DNA of 64,000 bases from CAVIQK01 sp964613035 (GTDB taxonomy: Bacteria > Bacillota > Clostridia > Christensenellales > DTU072): assembly GCA_964613035.1 (NCBI GenBank), contig CAZTFQ010000005.1:1-64000 (forward strand), in the 5' to 3' direction. A program made the translations under genes and the position numbers. The notes below the pieces were generated by a model that saw only the letters and a list, made by a program, of their open reading frames with translations, was not told the DNA's origin and searched no databases. Below, piece after piece: positions 43,163 to 53,800 of this stretch; positions within the stretch are counted from its first letter, which is position 1; each line of letters begins with the position of its first letter.

Positions 43163-44758
43163 TTAGATCGAATACAAAATTTTTCCTTGACGGAGGTCGA
43201 AGCAGAACATTCTCTTCTCGCCCTCGTCGTCGAGGTATTCTATGCGAATTTGTTTTTTATACGGAAAGACGACTCGGACTATTTTTTCTTTATCGGTACC
43301 TTCCGAGAGGCTGGCGAACATCGCCTTAAGGCTGTCGGTATACAGTCTCAAGTCGTCGGACACCGTGACCGCGCCGCCGAAAAACTTATTGACGAGGAAC
43401 AGAATGAGCTTCTGTTCTTCTTTTAGCCGAGTGTTTTTTTCGTCGAAATGCATCGGCGCGGGGTAGTTGCGGAACGCTCTGCCGTCCAGATGTCGACGGG
43501 ATATCGCATTGAGAACGAGGTTACGGGCGCTGTGTTTTTTATTAAAAAATCTGTTGAAAAGCTTACCCTTCCATATTCTGACGGTGTTACCCGTTATACG
43601 GCAATAATCCGCTATGCCTGCCGCGACCAAAACGGGCGCGTCCAAGGCGATGAGAGTGGCGTCGTCGCCCACGCACTCTCTTAAAAAACGCATTACTTTA
43701 TACGCTTTCCTAGACGGCGTTCTACCCGAAACGAGATCGTAGATGCCGTCTACTTTGAAGACCGTATATCCCCAGGACTTAAGGACAGAAAAAACCGATT
43801 TGACGTACTCCTGCGCCTCGAGGTTGTCAATATCGTAGTGATAACAGCCCTTCCTCTTGACGAGCATTCCGAGGTCGTCTTTTTCTAAAAATCTCTTATG
43901 TTCTTCCGCCATTTTACTGCCCGGAGACACTCTGAAGGGAGAAATTTTTATACCGGGTCTCATACCGACGTTTTTTATAAAAATCGCGATCTCTTCCAGA
44001 GATTCCGTAAAGCGAGAAGAATCCGTATCGAGCCATTCTCCGACGGACTTTTCGTACGATTCTATACAGAACACGTCGAAAGCCGTAGTGAAGTCTCTGG
44101 CGTAAGTGAGTTTTTCGTGAAGTTTTTTAGAATCGAGAGTAGAAAACTTACCTACCGCCGCATATTCTTTGAGGATTTTTCCGGGCTTATAATCGGGTAC
44201 AAGCTGACCGAAATAGCCGTCGAACACGGAGTCGTAAGAGCCTTGAGAAAAATATAAATCGAAGACTTTGTATTCCTCTGGGATGAGGAGACCGCCGAAG
44301 GACCTTTTGAAGGTCATTCGTTTAAGTTCCGGACGGTGATTGATTTCCGTAAAAGACGGTTCCTCGTCCATAGAGCCGACGAGGGTATAATTTTCTCTGT
44401 CTCTGATGTAGGTGTAACCGTAGCTACGGAGAGGCTTAAGTCTGATTTTAACGGGACTGGCGGAATTGATGTATCTTAAGAGACGGCGTTTTCCGCCTAT
44501 AGAAACGGGGGTTTCCATAGAAAAGCCTTCCGCCAGAGCGCCGCAATAGACGTTGTAATGAGGAACGTAGTAATAGTCCGTCGTCAAAACAGCCTCGTCC
44601 AAGGTAACGGTGCCGTCCGTGAGGAGCTCTATTTTTAGTCGGTCGGAGTCTTTTGTTATAGCAAAACCGACGTCGGCGTTGCCGCCGTCTTTCAGGTTGA
44701 CGGTACGGCGACGATTGCCTACTCTGTAGATAACGTTAAGGGTAACTTTTTCAAACAT
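43163..44758 (-). CDS. GH36-like glycoside hydrolase (alpha-galactosidase type)
   Basis: The 531-residue protein has an N-terminal beta-sandwich (about 1-200) and a TIM-barrel part reminiscent of GH36/GH31-clan alpha-galactosidases. FDVFCIESYEKSVGEWLDTDSSRF followed by IAIFIKNVGMRPGIKISPFRVSPGSKMAEEH parallels the DDGWF...GDW and GLW-EPE blocks. GYTVFKVDGIY corresponds to the K-x-D nucleophile segment, and IALDAPV to a later barrel strand. The acid/base residue is not identified with certainty. No signal peptide. The start overlaps the GH2 stop (TAATG at 44758), so it is coupled to that gene. Substrate uncertain. Confidence 0.68.
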   Translation of the reverse strand: MFEKVTLNVIYRVGNRRRTVNLKDGGNADVGFAITKDSDRLKIELLTDGTVTLDEAVLTTDYYYVPHYNVYCGALAEGFSMETPVSIGGKRRLLRYINSASPVKIRLKPLRSYGYTYIRDRENYTLVGSMDEEPSFTEINHRPELKRMTFKRSFGGLLIPEEYKVFDLYFSQGSYDSVFDGYFGQLVPDYKPGKILKEYAAVGKFSTLDSKKLHEKLTYARDFTTAFDVFCIESYEKSVGEWLDTDSSRFTESLEEIAIFIKNVGMRPGIKISPFRVSPGSKMAEEHKRFLEKDDLGMLVKRKGCYHYDIDNLEAQEYVKSVFSVLKSWGYTVFKVDGIYDLVSGRTPSRKAYKVMRFLRECVGDDATLIALDAPVLVAAGIADYCRITGNTVRIWKGKLFNRFFNKKHSARNLVLNAISRRHLDGRAFRNYPAPMHFDEKNTRLKEEQKLILFLVNKFFGGAVTVSDDLRLYTDSLKAMFASLSEGTDKEKIVRVVFPYKKQIRIEYLDDEGEKRMFCFDLRQGKILYSI

Positions 44759-47700
44759 TAGTCGTTGACCTTCTTGATGATTTCCGTAGGTAAGACCGCG
44801 AATGAGAACTCATAGCTCTCGCTCGCTTTATAACGATATTTTTCTGCGGGGACGGGACCGCAGCTATTGGTTCCTATCCCCGTATTGAATGCTGCTATAG
44901 TGATGAAATTGCTTCCGCCGCTCGTCAAATCTTCTCTGTGGCGCATATCGAACAAAGCTATATCCGAGACGGGCTTAACGGAAAACTCGAACGGCTTGTC
45001 AATGGCGTGGAAGAAGAGTCCCCTTCCGTCGTCGCTTTTTACGGAGACGAATCTGGCATCCGTGCGATTGCCGTATTCCTGAGGACGGATATTAGGTTCT
45101 ATCATATCCGTGACGGTACTGTTCTTAAGACCTATCGGGGAATAATTTTTGATATCTCCGTAGCTCTCGTCCTTCCTTGCGTAAAAAGTCACGTTGCGAT
45201 AACGGGCAGGCAATTCGAACACCTTGGCGAACCTCATCATATCGGGCTGACGATTGAGTACGGGGGATATTCTGGAAGTGACCAGAATCTTGCCGTTGGG
45301 GTACACGATATAGTTGTCTTCCACCGAGAACATTTCTTCTCCCGACGCCGAGACCAGGACCGTATCGGCATTGATTCCGACGAAGTCGTCGTCTTCTTTC
45401 ACTTTAACGGAAAGAGCCTTGACCGAGTAATCGAAGTAGGAAGCTTTTTTCCATTCCTTCTTCAAATACATATCGTTGTCGGTAGGCGCGCGGAAAATCG
45501 ACGTATAGACGCGGGAGAACTTCTCCTTTTGTCTGGCGACGCCGAGTCTTTCTTCTCCGTTGAACATATACGACACGATAGATCCCGTCGACTTGGACAC
45601 GGACACGGAACCGCCGTTGACGACGACTTTAATCATCGAAGAATCTTCCGTGACGGAGCACTTCTTGGAAGTGGGAGCGGTCAATACGGAGGTAAGGTCC
45701 TCGGAGAGGATGAGTTGCTCTTCCGCCACCGCTTCTCCGGTATCTCTTCTGACGTAAGTTATGCCGAGGAATTTATCTCCTCTGATATCGCCGAGGTCCC
45801 ATTCCACGACGTCTCTGCCATACGGCGGAATTTTTATTCTGCCAACGAAAGATCGTTCTATTTTCCCGTAGCTGTAGACGTTGCAACGGACGTCGTATAT
45901 AGAAGTGTCGAGGAAGGCGTTGGTGTTGGTAAACCTGATTTTATCCTCGCCCAAAAACTCCGCTTTTACGGGACGATAGGCGTATTTCATAGATTTAGCG
46001 CCCGTGGAAGGGGTTCTGTCGGGATAAAACAAACCGTCCGAGCAGAAGTTGCCGTCGTGGACGTATTCGCCGTGATCGCCGCCGTAGGTATATTCATAAG
46101 GCGAGTCGTCTTCTTTGACCGCGTGATCGGCAAACTCCCATATACATCCGCCCATAAGGGAGGGGTACTTGTAAAAAGCGTCCACGTACTCTTCCAATCC
46201 GCCCGGTCCCAGTCCCATGGCGTGAGCGTACTCGCATAGGAAAAACGGTGCCGAGAGCACTTTTGATGACATCTTGCCCTTATAATTCTTAGAACCTATC
46301 TCTATTACTCTCTCTACCGATGGGTACATCTCGGAATAGACGTCGTATCTTACGACGGGGGTACGGACGACTCCCTCGTAATGGATGGGAAGGGAAGTGA
46401 GTTCTTTTAAGTTTTTATAACAATAATCCTGACATTTATGTCCGCCGGCTTCGTTGCCGAGAGACCACATAACGACGGAGGGGGCCGTTTTATCTCTCTG
46501 GAACATTCTCAAAACTCTGTCCCAGAAGTGATTTTCCCACTTTTTGTCGTTGCTGATTTTATCGGGAGTATAGGTAAAGCCGTAACAACAACCGTGGGCT
46601 TCCGCGTCCGCCTCGTCTATGACGTACAAGCCGTAGTAGTCGCACAGCTCTATAAAGAGCGGATCGGGGGGATAATGAGAGGTCCTGACGGCGTTGCAGT
46701 TGTATTCTTTAATCAATTTGACGTCTCTTTCTATTTCCGACGGCGTCATGGAATAGCCGTTGACGGGATGGGTGTCGTGGTGATTGACGCCTTTCATTTT
46801 GACGGGAGCGCCGTTGATTTTGAAGACGTCGTAGTCTATGGCGACGGTCTTGAATCCTACGTGTTTTTTCACGCACTCGACGATCTCTCCGTCGCGGACG
46901 AGCTCGTAGTACATAGTATACAGAGAGGGGATTTCCGCGTTCCATTCTTTAACGGCAAGAGACGACCAGCTGACCGCCGCGGAGCCCAGTTTAACTTTAC
47001 CCGTCGTGGTGGCGAGAGTTTTTTTGCCGTCGGTGAGCGTAAACTTAACCGAGAGGTCGGATTTTTCTTCGGTATAGACGAGAGCCTCGGCGGAGGCGGT
47101 GTAATTGCCGTCGTCGTCTTTTTTTGTAGTGAAAGTGACGTCCGTGACGAAGCTCTTATCCAGCACGTAGAGCAATACGTCGCGGAAGATACCGTTGTAG
47201 CGGAACATATCCTGATCCTCGAGGTATGAAGAATTGGACCACTTATGCACGACTACGAGGAGCTCGTTGACTCCGTCGTCTATGAAAGGAGAAATATCGA
47301 ATTCCGCCGTATTGTGAGCGGTCTCCGAATAACCTATGAAGGATCCGTTGACGAAGACGTCCGCTCCGCCTGCGACGCCGAGGAAGGAAAGAATATACTT
47401 TTTTTCTACATCTTTTACAGTGAAAAGACGTCTATAGATACCGACCGAATTAAATTCTCCGCCTGCGTCTATCAAGTGATACTTGTTGTCACCCGCGTCG
47501 AAGCCGCCTCTGGCGCCGAACGTACCTACCGATCCTGTGGGGATGATCGGGGGATTGTTACGGAACGGGTATCTGGCATTGACGTACATCGTCAATCCGT
47601 AGCCTCTTCTCTGCCAGCAGGACGGAACGTCGATTTTATCGAAGTTGACTTTGTCCGTATTGAGGATATTGGGAAGAGCCTTGGGATTGTCGAAATAAGC

Positions 47701-47883
47701 GAAGTCCCATTCGCCGTTAAGCACGGCTACTTTATCCGAAGAATATCGGATTTCCTTAAGATCTTTGACTTCATCGACCTTCTTTCTGGACGAATACGGA
47801 ATGAAGTAAGTTCTGGAGGGGAGTTTGTTTTTTTCAAACACCGAAAACTGCGAAAAATTATTGGTATTGATTCCGTAGAGCAT
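44758..47883 (-). CDS. lacZ: GH2 beta-galactosidase (LacZ type)
   Basis: The 1041-residue cytoplasmic enzyme has the five-domain layout of LacZ. Residues about 30-240 form the sugar-binding sandwich (VPSCWQRRGYGLTMYVNARYPF in parts, SVGIYRRLFTV), then an Ig-like domain, then the barrel with HHDTHPVNGYSMT, NAVRTSHYPPDPLF, the acid/base E478 in MWSLGNEAGG and the nucleophile E551 in FFLCEYAHAMG. The C-terminal beta-sandwich domain is complete. An extra segment at about 112-140 (GSVGTFGARGGFDAGD) is inserted in the first domain. It should cleave terminal beta-galactose. The start has AAGGA 8 nt upstream and lies only 14 bp after the stop of the giant protein, with no terminator between. Confidence 0.94.
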   Translation of the reverse strand: MLYGINTNNFSQFSVFEKNKLPSRTYFIPYSSRKKVDEVKDLKEIRYSSDKVAVLNGEWDFAYFDNPKALPNILNTDKVNFDKIDVPSCWQRRGYGLTMYVNARYPFRNNPPIIPTGSVGTFGARGGFDAGDNKYHLIDAGGEFNSVGIYRRLFTVKDVEKKYILSFLGVAGGADVFVNGSFIGYSETAHNTAEFDISPFIDDGVNELLVVVHKWSNSSYLEDQDMFRYNGIFRDVLLYVLDKSFVTDVTFTTKKDDDGNYTASAEALVYTEEKSDLSVKFTLTDGKKTLATTTGKVKLGSAAVSWSSLAVKEWNAEIPSLYTMYYELVRDGEIVECVKKHVGFKTVAIDYDVFKINGAPVKMKGVNHHDTHPVNGYSMTPSEIERDVKLIKEYNCNAVRTSHYPPDPLFIELCDYYGLYVIDEADAEAHGCCYGFTYTPDKISNDKKWENHFWDRVLRMFQRDKTAPSVVMWSLGNEAGGHKCQDYCYKNLKELTSLPIHYEGVVRTPVVRYDVYSEMYPSVERVIEIGSKNYKGKMSSKVLSAPFFLCEYAHAMGLGPGGLEEYVDAFYKYPSLMGGCIWEFADHAVKEDDSPYEYTYGGDHGEYVHDGNFCSDGLFYPDRTPSTGAKSMKYAYRPVKAEFLGEDKIRFTNTNAFLDTSIYDVRCNVYSYGKIERSFVGRIKIPPYGRDVVEWDLGDIRGDKFLGITYVRRDTGEAVAEEQLILSEDLTSVLTAPTSKKCSVTEDSSMIKVVVNGGSVSVSKSTGSIVSYMFNGEERLGVARQKEKFSRVYTSIFRAPTDNDMYLKKEWKKASYFDYSVKALSVKVKEDDDFVGINADTVLVSASGEEMFSVEDNYIVYPNGKILVTSRISPVLNRQPDMMRFAKVFELPARYRNVTFYARKDESYGDIKNYSPIGLKNSTVTDMIEPNIRPQEYGNRTDARFVSVKSDDGRGLFFHAIDKPFEFSVKPVSDIALFDMRHREDLTSGGSNFITIAAFNTGIGTNSCGPVPAEKYRYKASESYEFSFAVLPTEIIKKVND

Positions 47884-47897
47884 AGTAGTATTCCTTT

Positions 47898-50800
47898 TTA
47901 TATATTTTCGGAGGGCTCTAATAGAGAGCCGTTAAGGTAGAGGGATGAGCCTATGACGTCTTTATCGTCGGCTATACGGGTGACGACGTCGCCCGAGGAC
48001 GCGCCGTAGAGTGCCGCGAGTCTTGAGTCGGAAGAGAGCGCCGAGACGTAAGCGGTAACTTGACCGTAGACGGAGTTATTACTCAACACGCCGTCCGTCG
48101 ACGCGCCGACGATACCGCCCGCTACTATCTTATAAGCCTTAAGCGTAGCGTTGAGAGACGCGCTAGACTCGGAAACGGTGCCGTAGTTGTCGCCGACGAT
48201 GCCGCCGAAGGTAAGTTCTCCGGAGCCTTTTACGGTGACGTAAGTTACCGACGAGACTTCGACCTTTTCTATAACGCCGTAGTTGACGTTGGCGACCAAG
48301 CCGATCGAGGCGGAAGAGTCGAGGACCGTCGAGACGGAGGAGACAAATTTTATGTTACCGATCGTACCGTAGTTGCGGTCGACGAAAGACGAAGTGAGTC
48401 CCGAAAGGGTAATGCCGTGAGGATAACCGTTGTCGTCGAAGTAGAGACCGCCGACGATGCTTCCGGTGAAGTTCATCCCCTCTCCTATCGTCGTCCAATC
48501 GTCGAAAGTTATCGCGTCCGAACCGCCGAGATTAATCTTATAATGAGCGTACATATAGCGAGAGATTTTTTCGAAGTCTTCTGCCGTACTCAGTATGAAA
48601 GGATCGTCGCTGGTACCGATACCCGAAGAAAACTCTCCGCGGAACAGTTCTTGCAATGCGTCGCCGACGTAGACGTCGTATCCCGAATAGACGTCGGATG
48701 CGGACATAACGATATAGCCGTTGACGTTATCCATAAGCTTGGTTACGGTGGTGTAAGCATAACCCGTATCGGAGTCGTCGAGATTGCCGACGAAGCGTTT
48801 TAAAGTCGTGCCGTTGAGGTAAGCATTGCCGTCGAACGCATAGCCTGCGCCCAACGTAGAAGAGCTCACGGAACCTATTACGGAGCCTACGTTGACGTTA
48901 TCGCCGACCGTACGGACGGTAGATACCGCATACACTCCGTCGGTAGTAGATTCGATCGCTTCCGCGACTATCGCGCCAACCGTCGTATTGTCGCCACGGA
49001 CGCTGACGAAAGCCGTCGAGACGACGTTGTCTATTTCGGCTCCTTTCGCGATGCCTGCCACAGCGGATACTCTGACGCCGGAAGCTCCGTCTACGGTAAC
49101 GTCGAGCTGACCGCCGACCACTATACCGCCGAGAGAGCCTGACAATTCTCTGACGAGAAGAGCTATCGTAACGTCGCCTACGGTGACGTCCGCGGTCAAT
49201 GAAACGTCGGACAGATAAAGATTACATATGCTACCGCTGACTTTATCGAAGAGGGCGTAATCGCCGTCTACGGACGCGGAGAAGGAGATACTTCTGCCGT
49301 TGCCGTCGTACTTACCGCGGAAGGTTCCGCCTACCGCTACGGAGACGTTGTCGGGGAGCACGATGTCTGCGGTCTGTATGTAATCCGCCCAGAGGAACCT
49401 GTCTATATTGAGGAATTGTTCCGTAGTACCGATAGAGAAGCGGATGTTGCCGTCCACGGTGACGTAAGAATCTTTACCGAAAGCTTCGTCAAAGCGACCT
49501 TTTACCAAATCTTTGACGGTAGTGACCGCAGTTGCCGAAGACGCTTCCGACCTGGTTATGGTGAAGTTTCCGAAGGTGTTGCCGAGGGCGGTGTAGAGCT
49601 CGTAATAAGTTACGTTGCCGTCCTCTCCTCTATAATCGCCGTCTATGTAGACGTTGCCGTCGACTGCCTTGTTGACAGTCTTACGATTATCCGAGGTGAC
49701 GGGAGTAATAGTCACTCCCTTGGCTATCATATAAGCCTTAGCCGACGAGGTACCCAGAACGGTGGCTATGGAGAAAGTCGCCGTTATCTCGGACTCGGTC
49801 TCGGCGGCTATACCGCCTATCGTTACGGACGCGTCTAGCGCGGTCGCGTCGATATACGCGTCGGTGAAGAGATTCTCCGCAATCGCGCCTTCCTCTATCA
49901 CGCCTATCATACCGCCGATTCTGACGTCGGAAGAGATCTTCTCTCCGACCAATTCTATATCCGATACGATGAAGCTGTCCGAGAGGCGCGCGCCCGATGA
50001 GAGACGTTCCGCAAGTACGCCCCAGAGGGTGGTGCCGTTAAGTTTAATTTTAACCGTCCCCGTTCTTATTCCCAGATTGACGACGGATCCGCATATGGTT
50101 CCGAAGATAGATTCGGCATTAAGGGTATCCGAAGCGAGTAGTTCGGAATACGAAATAGTATAGTTGCGACCGTCGAGGTGAGCGTTGAATACGTCGGCTA
50201 TTCTGAGAGAAGTGAGTTCCAGATCGGAGTTAAGCGCGAAGTAACGGTCGCTACGATTGTAGATATCGGCGTCGACGAACGTTATGTCGTCCGTACCGTC
50301 TATGATATAAGGATCGGTCTCGGTGCCGCTCTCGGTGAAGTATAACAGTTCTATCTCCTCGGAGAACGTATCCAGCAGATAATCGACGTTGTTGACGAGA
50401 GCCACTTCCACGAAATATCGTCCGAGAGGAAGCTCTTCCGATCCGCCTATGGCGGTAATATCGGTGGTCGAAACCAAGGTGTCCGTAGAGGTGTACGTCA
50501 CCGTCACGGCTAGAGTCTTGCCGTGAGAATCGACTACCGATACGGGCGACGCCGCGGAAGAATTTTTAAGATATTGCGTCCTAAGGGACTCGTCGAAGGA
50601 GACGGAGACCGTTTCTCGGAAATAGATATCCACCGTCAAATCGGTAGAACCTACTGTCACGACGAAGTAGTCTGAAGCCACGTCGTCTAAGACGGAGCCG
50701 TTATATTTAACGTAATTGAGTCGATATCCGTCGTCGGGAAGGAATCCTATCGTGATATCTTCGAGTCGCTTGAAGGTAGAGGCTCTGGTAGAAGTCACTT

Positions 50801-53800
50801 CCACTAGGGCATATTCTCCGTAGGTACCGCCGACGTACTGATTGACGGTGAGAGTATATTCTCTGAGATCGGTCTTGAGGTAGACGGTAACGACGTCGGA
50901 AGACACTCCCGCGCCCGATACCGCGACGAAGGATACGGACGAGCCGTACGTTATCTTGTCTCTCAGTGCCAGCACGGAAGTTTCGTCGCCCAGTTCGAAC
51001 CAGACCGCATCGTCGAGTTTTTCGAGATAATCGAACGAGTATCTGACGCTAACGCCGCTGGTGCCGAATACCGATCCGTCGAAGTCGAAACCGAGAGGCT
51101 CCGTACGCCACTGCTCGGGCTCGCCGTCGAAGGAATATCCGACGCCCGAAGAGGAAGAGCCGTTGACGTTGACTTTGAGTTCCGGAACGATCGAATCCAA
51201 ACCGATCTTTATCGTGCGGGAAATCGTTCTGCCGGAATTATCGGTAGCCTGCACGATATAAGATAGAGAGTCGGTCGCGAAGAAGTAATATCCGTCGCTG
51301 TCGGCGAACACTTCTACGGGGGATCCGTTTTTAGTAACGGTGACGGAAGCTAGTCCCGACGCGACGCCGTTATAATATACGTCCGCGGCGGTAAAGACGA
51401 CTTTGACCTTTTCGTCGCGGATATATCCCGACGTGGAGGGGTTGTAAGCTACATTGTATTTATCGCCGCTGTTTTTTCTGAAATAGGACACGTTGCCTAT
51501 TTCGGGGTCGAGGCGATCGTATTTCACGTCAAAAGACAACGTATCGGCGTTATATTTACCCGCGCCGGATTCCGCTCTGAAGTAAACGGTGCCGTCGAAG
51601 TCAGCGGAGACCGTATATGCATAAGAGGAAGTGTAACGAGTATAATAACCGCTACTAAGCTCGACCTTTTCCGTAGTGACGGAACCTTTCCTTACGACGG
51701 AATCGGTGTTATAGATATTATTATCGGTAGAATAACGCAACGTTACGCCTGACTCGTAATACGTCACGGTGAAGACGAATTCTATCTGTCTCATGGACCA
51801 TTCTCCCGAGACGTAATCGGCTTGCGTACCGGATTGTTTTACGGTCTCGAGCGTCACTTCGGGGCGTAAAACGTCTATCATTACGCTGTCGGACTCGGAA
51901 TAGTTCATATTACGATCCCCCAGACCGTTGCCCGCAGTGAGGCTTAAGCTAAAAGAGGTCTTGACTATAGGCGAAGACTCGTCCGCGAAAATCGTATATA
52001 CGAAAGTCAGTTTTCCGTCGGAATAATCGAGTCCGCTCACGGAGCCGTCCGTCACGACGAAGGAGTCGCTCATATCGGTGTAGAACAATTGTTGTTTTTG
52101 ACCGTCTCTCTCCGAGAAGAAGTTCATCTTTTTATAAGAATCTCCGACTGTTACGGTTACGTTGAAGTCGACCGAAGAATCGCTCCAAGTACCGGACACG
52201 TAATCGGTGGTTATGCTGACGTAGGGTTGAACCGTATCGAAGAAAACGTTTTGAGACACCGACGACGACTCCACTTTGAGGGAATTGATCACCGAGAAGG
52301 TATACAGACCTGCCATGTCTGCGGGGATGACGTAATCCGCCTCGAAAGAAGCCTCTCCGACGCACTCTATCGTATCGATTACGGTGCCGTCTCTATATAT
52401 AAGGATAGAAGCGCCGCCGACGCCGTAGGTCGCGCCTATAGAGACGGTTACGTTTTGGCCGGCCCACGGTTTAGCCGAGAAATCCCAATCGTAACTTACG
52501 GACACGGTGGGGGTTATCGCGTCGACTTTAATCTCGTACGGTTCCGACGTCTCGCCCGCAACGTCCGATCTGCTGTATGCTCTGAATACGTACGTCGCGT
52601 CGATATTGTCGAAGACGTAGGTGTAGACGAATCTGTTGCCTACTCTAGTTGCCTCCTCGGTGAGAACATACCAGGTATCGGAGCCGACCGTCTTATATTC
52701 TATTCTGCCTGCGAGGGTAGAATCGGACACCGAGAAAATCGTCTCGAAAGTGACGGTGACTTTTTCTGTAGACCAGGTCGAGGGAACGTAAGCGGTTCCG
52801 TCTTCTTTAGTGAAAGTTACGGAAGTTATTTCGGGGTCGAGAGCGTCTACGAGGAATACGTATTTATATACTCTCTCGTTGCCGGCGAAGTCGGTTACTT
52901 TTACGTAATAAGGAGTGGTGTCTTTTATATCCGATATACGATATACTCCTCTGTCGGCGGTCATGAGGTTATATTCTCCGTCGTCGACTTTAAGGAAGAC
53001 CTCGTGCACGCCGGTACCTTCGTCCCCTACTCCGAACGTGACGTCCGCGGACGAGCGGATCCATTCCGTGAGGATGTCCTTATTGAGAAGCGATCCCGAT
53101 TCGTGGTCGTAGAAAGTCATATTATTGACGGTGGGGGATATCTTGTCCAGCATAATGCGATAGGCTGAAGATATCTTTTCTATACCTGCTCCGGAGACGG
53201 AGCGTATTCTGTAAGTAGAACCGTCGGTGAATTCCGACACGACGAAAGTCATCGATTCTCCGTCGGAGAAAATTTTGACGATCTTATACACTGACTCGAG
53301 AAGATCGAGCATTTCTACGTAAACGGTACCGCCGGAACTTCCGAACTCCGCCGTTATATCGAATATCACGTCTGCATTGGCGTAAGAGGAGTCGGAATAC
53401 GGATGTCCGTCGGACGTAAGCGTTACGTCGAGAGTAGGTTCTACGAGATCAACGAGTATTCCTTGTCCGCCTGCCTGCGACAGAGGCTGGATATACATAT
53501 TACCGACCTCGTCGACGACCGTTATGACGTATCTAGACGTCTTATCCGCGACGAAGCGATAATACCCGCCGTCTACCGTCAGAGGCATTTCGTTGCCGTC
53601 GCCGTCGGTTACCGATACGGAGACTATACCCGAAGTCGCGGTGCCGTTGTTTTTCGCTTTATCCGTAGCGGTGAAGCGAATCTCTAGACCCTCCGAGCCG
53701 TTGAGGTAGGTCCACCAGTCGGTTTTTCCCGAAAGGTTGCCTTGCCAGGAAATACCGTCGTAGTATTCTACTTCCGTTACTTCCGGTGAGGTGCGGTCGA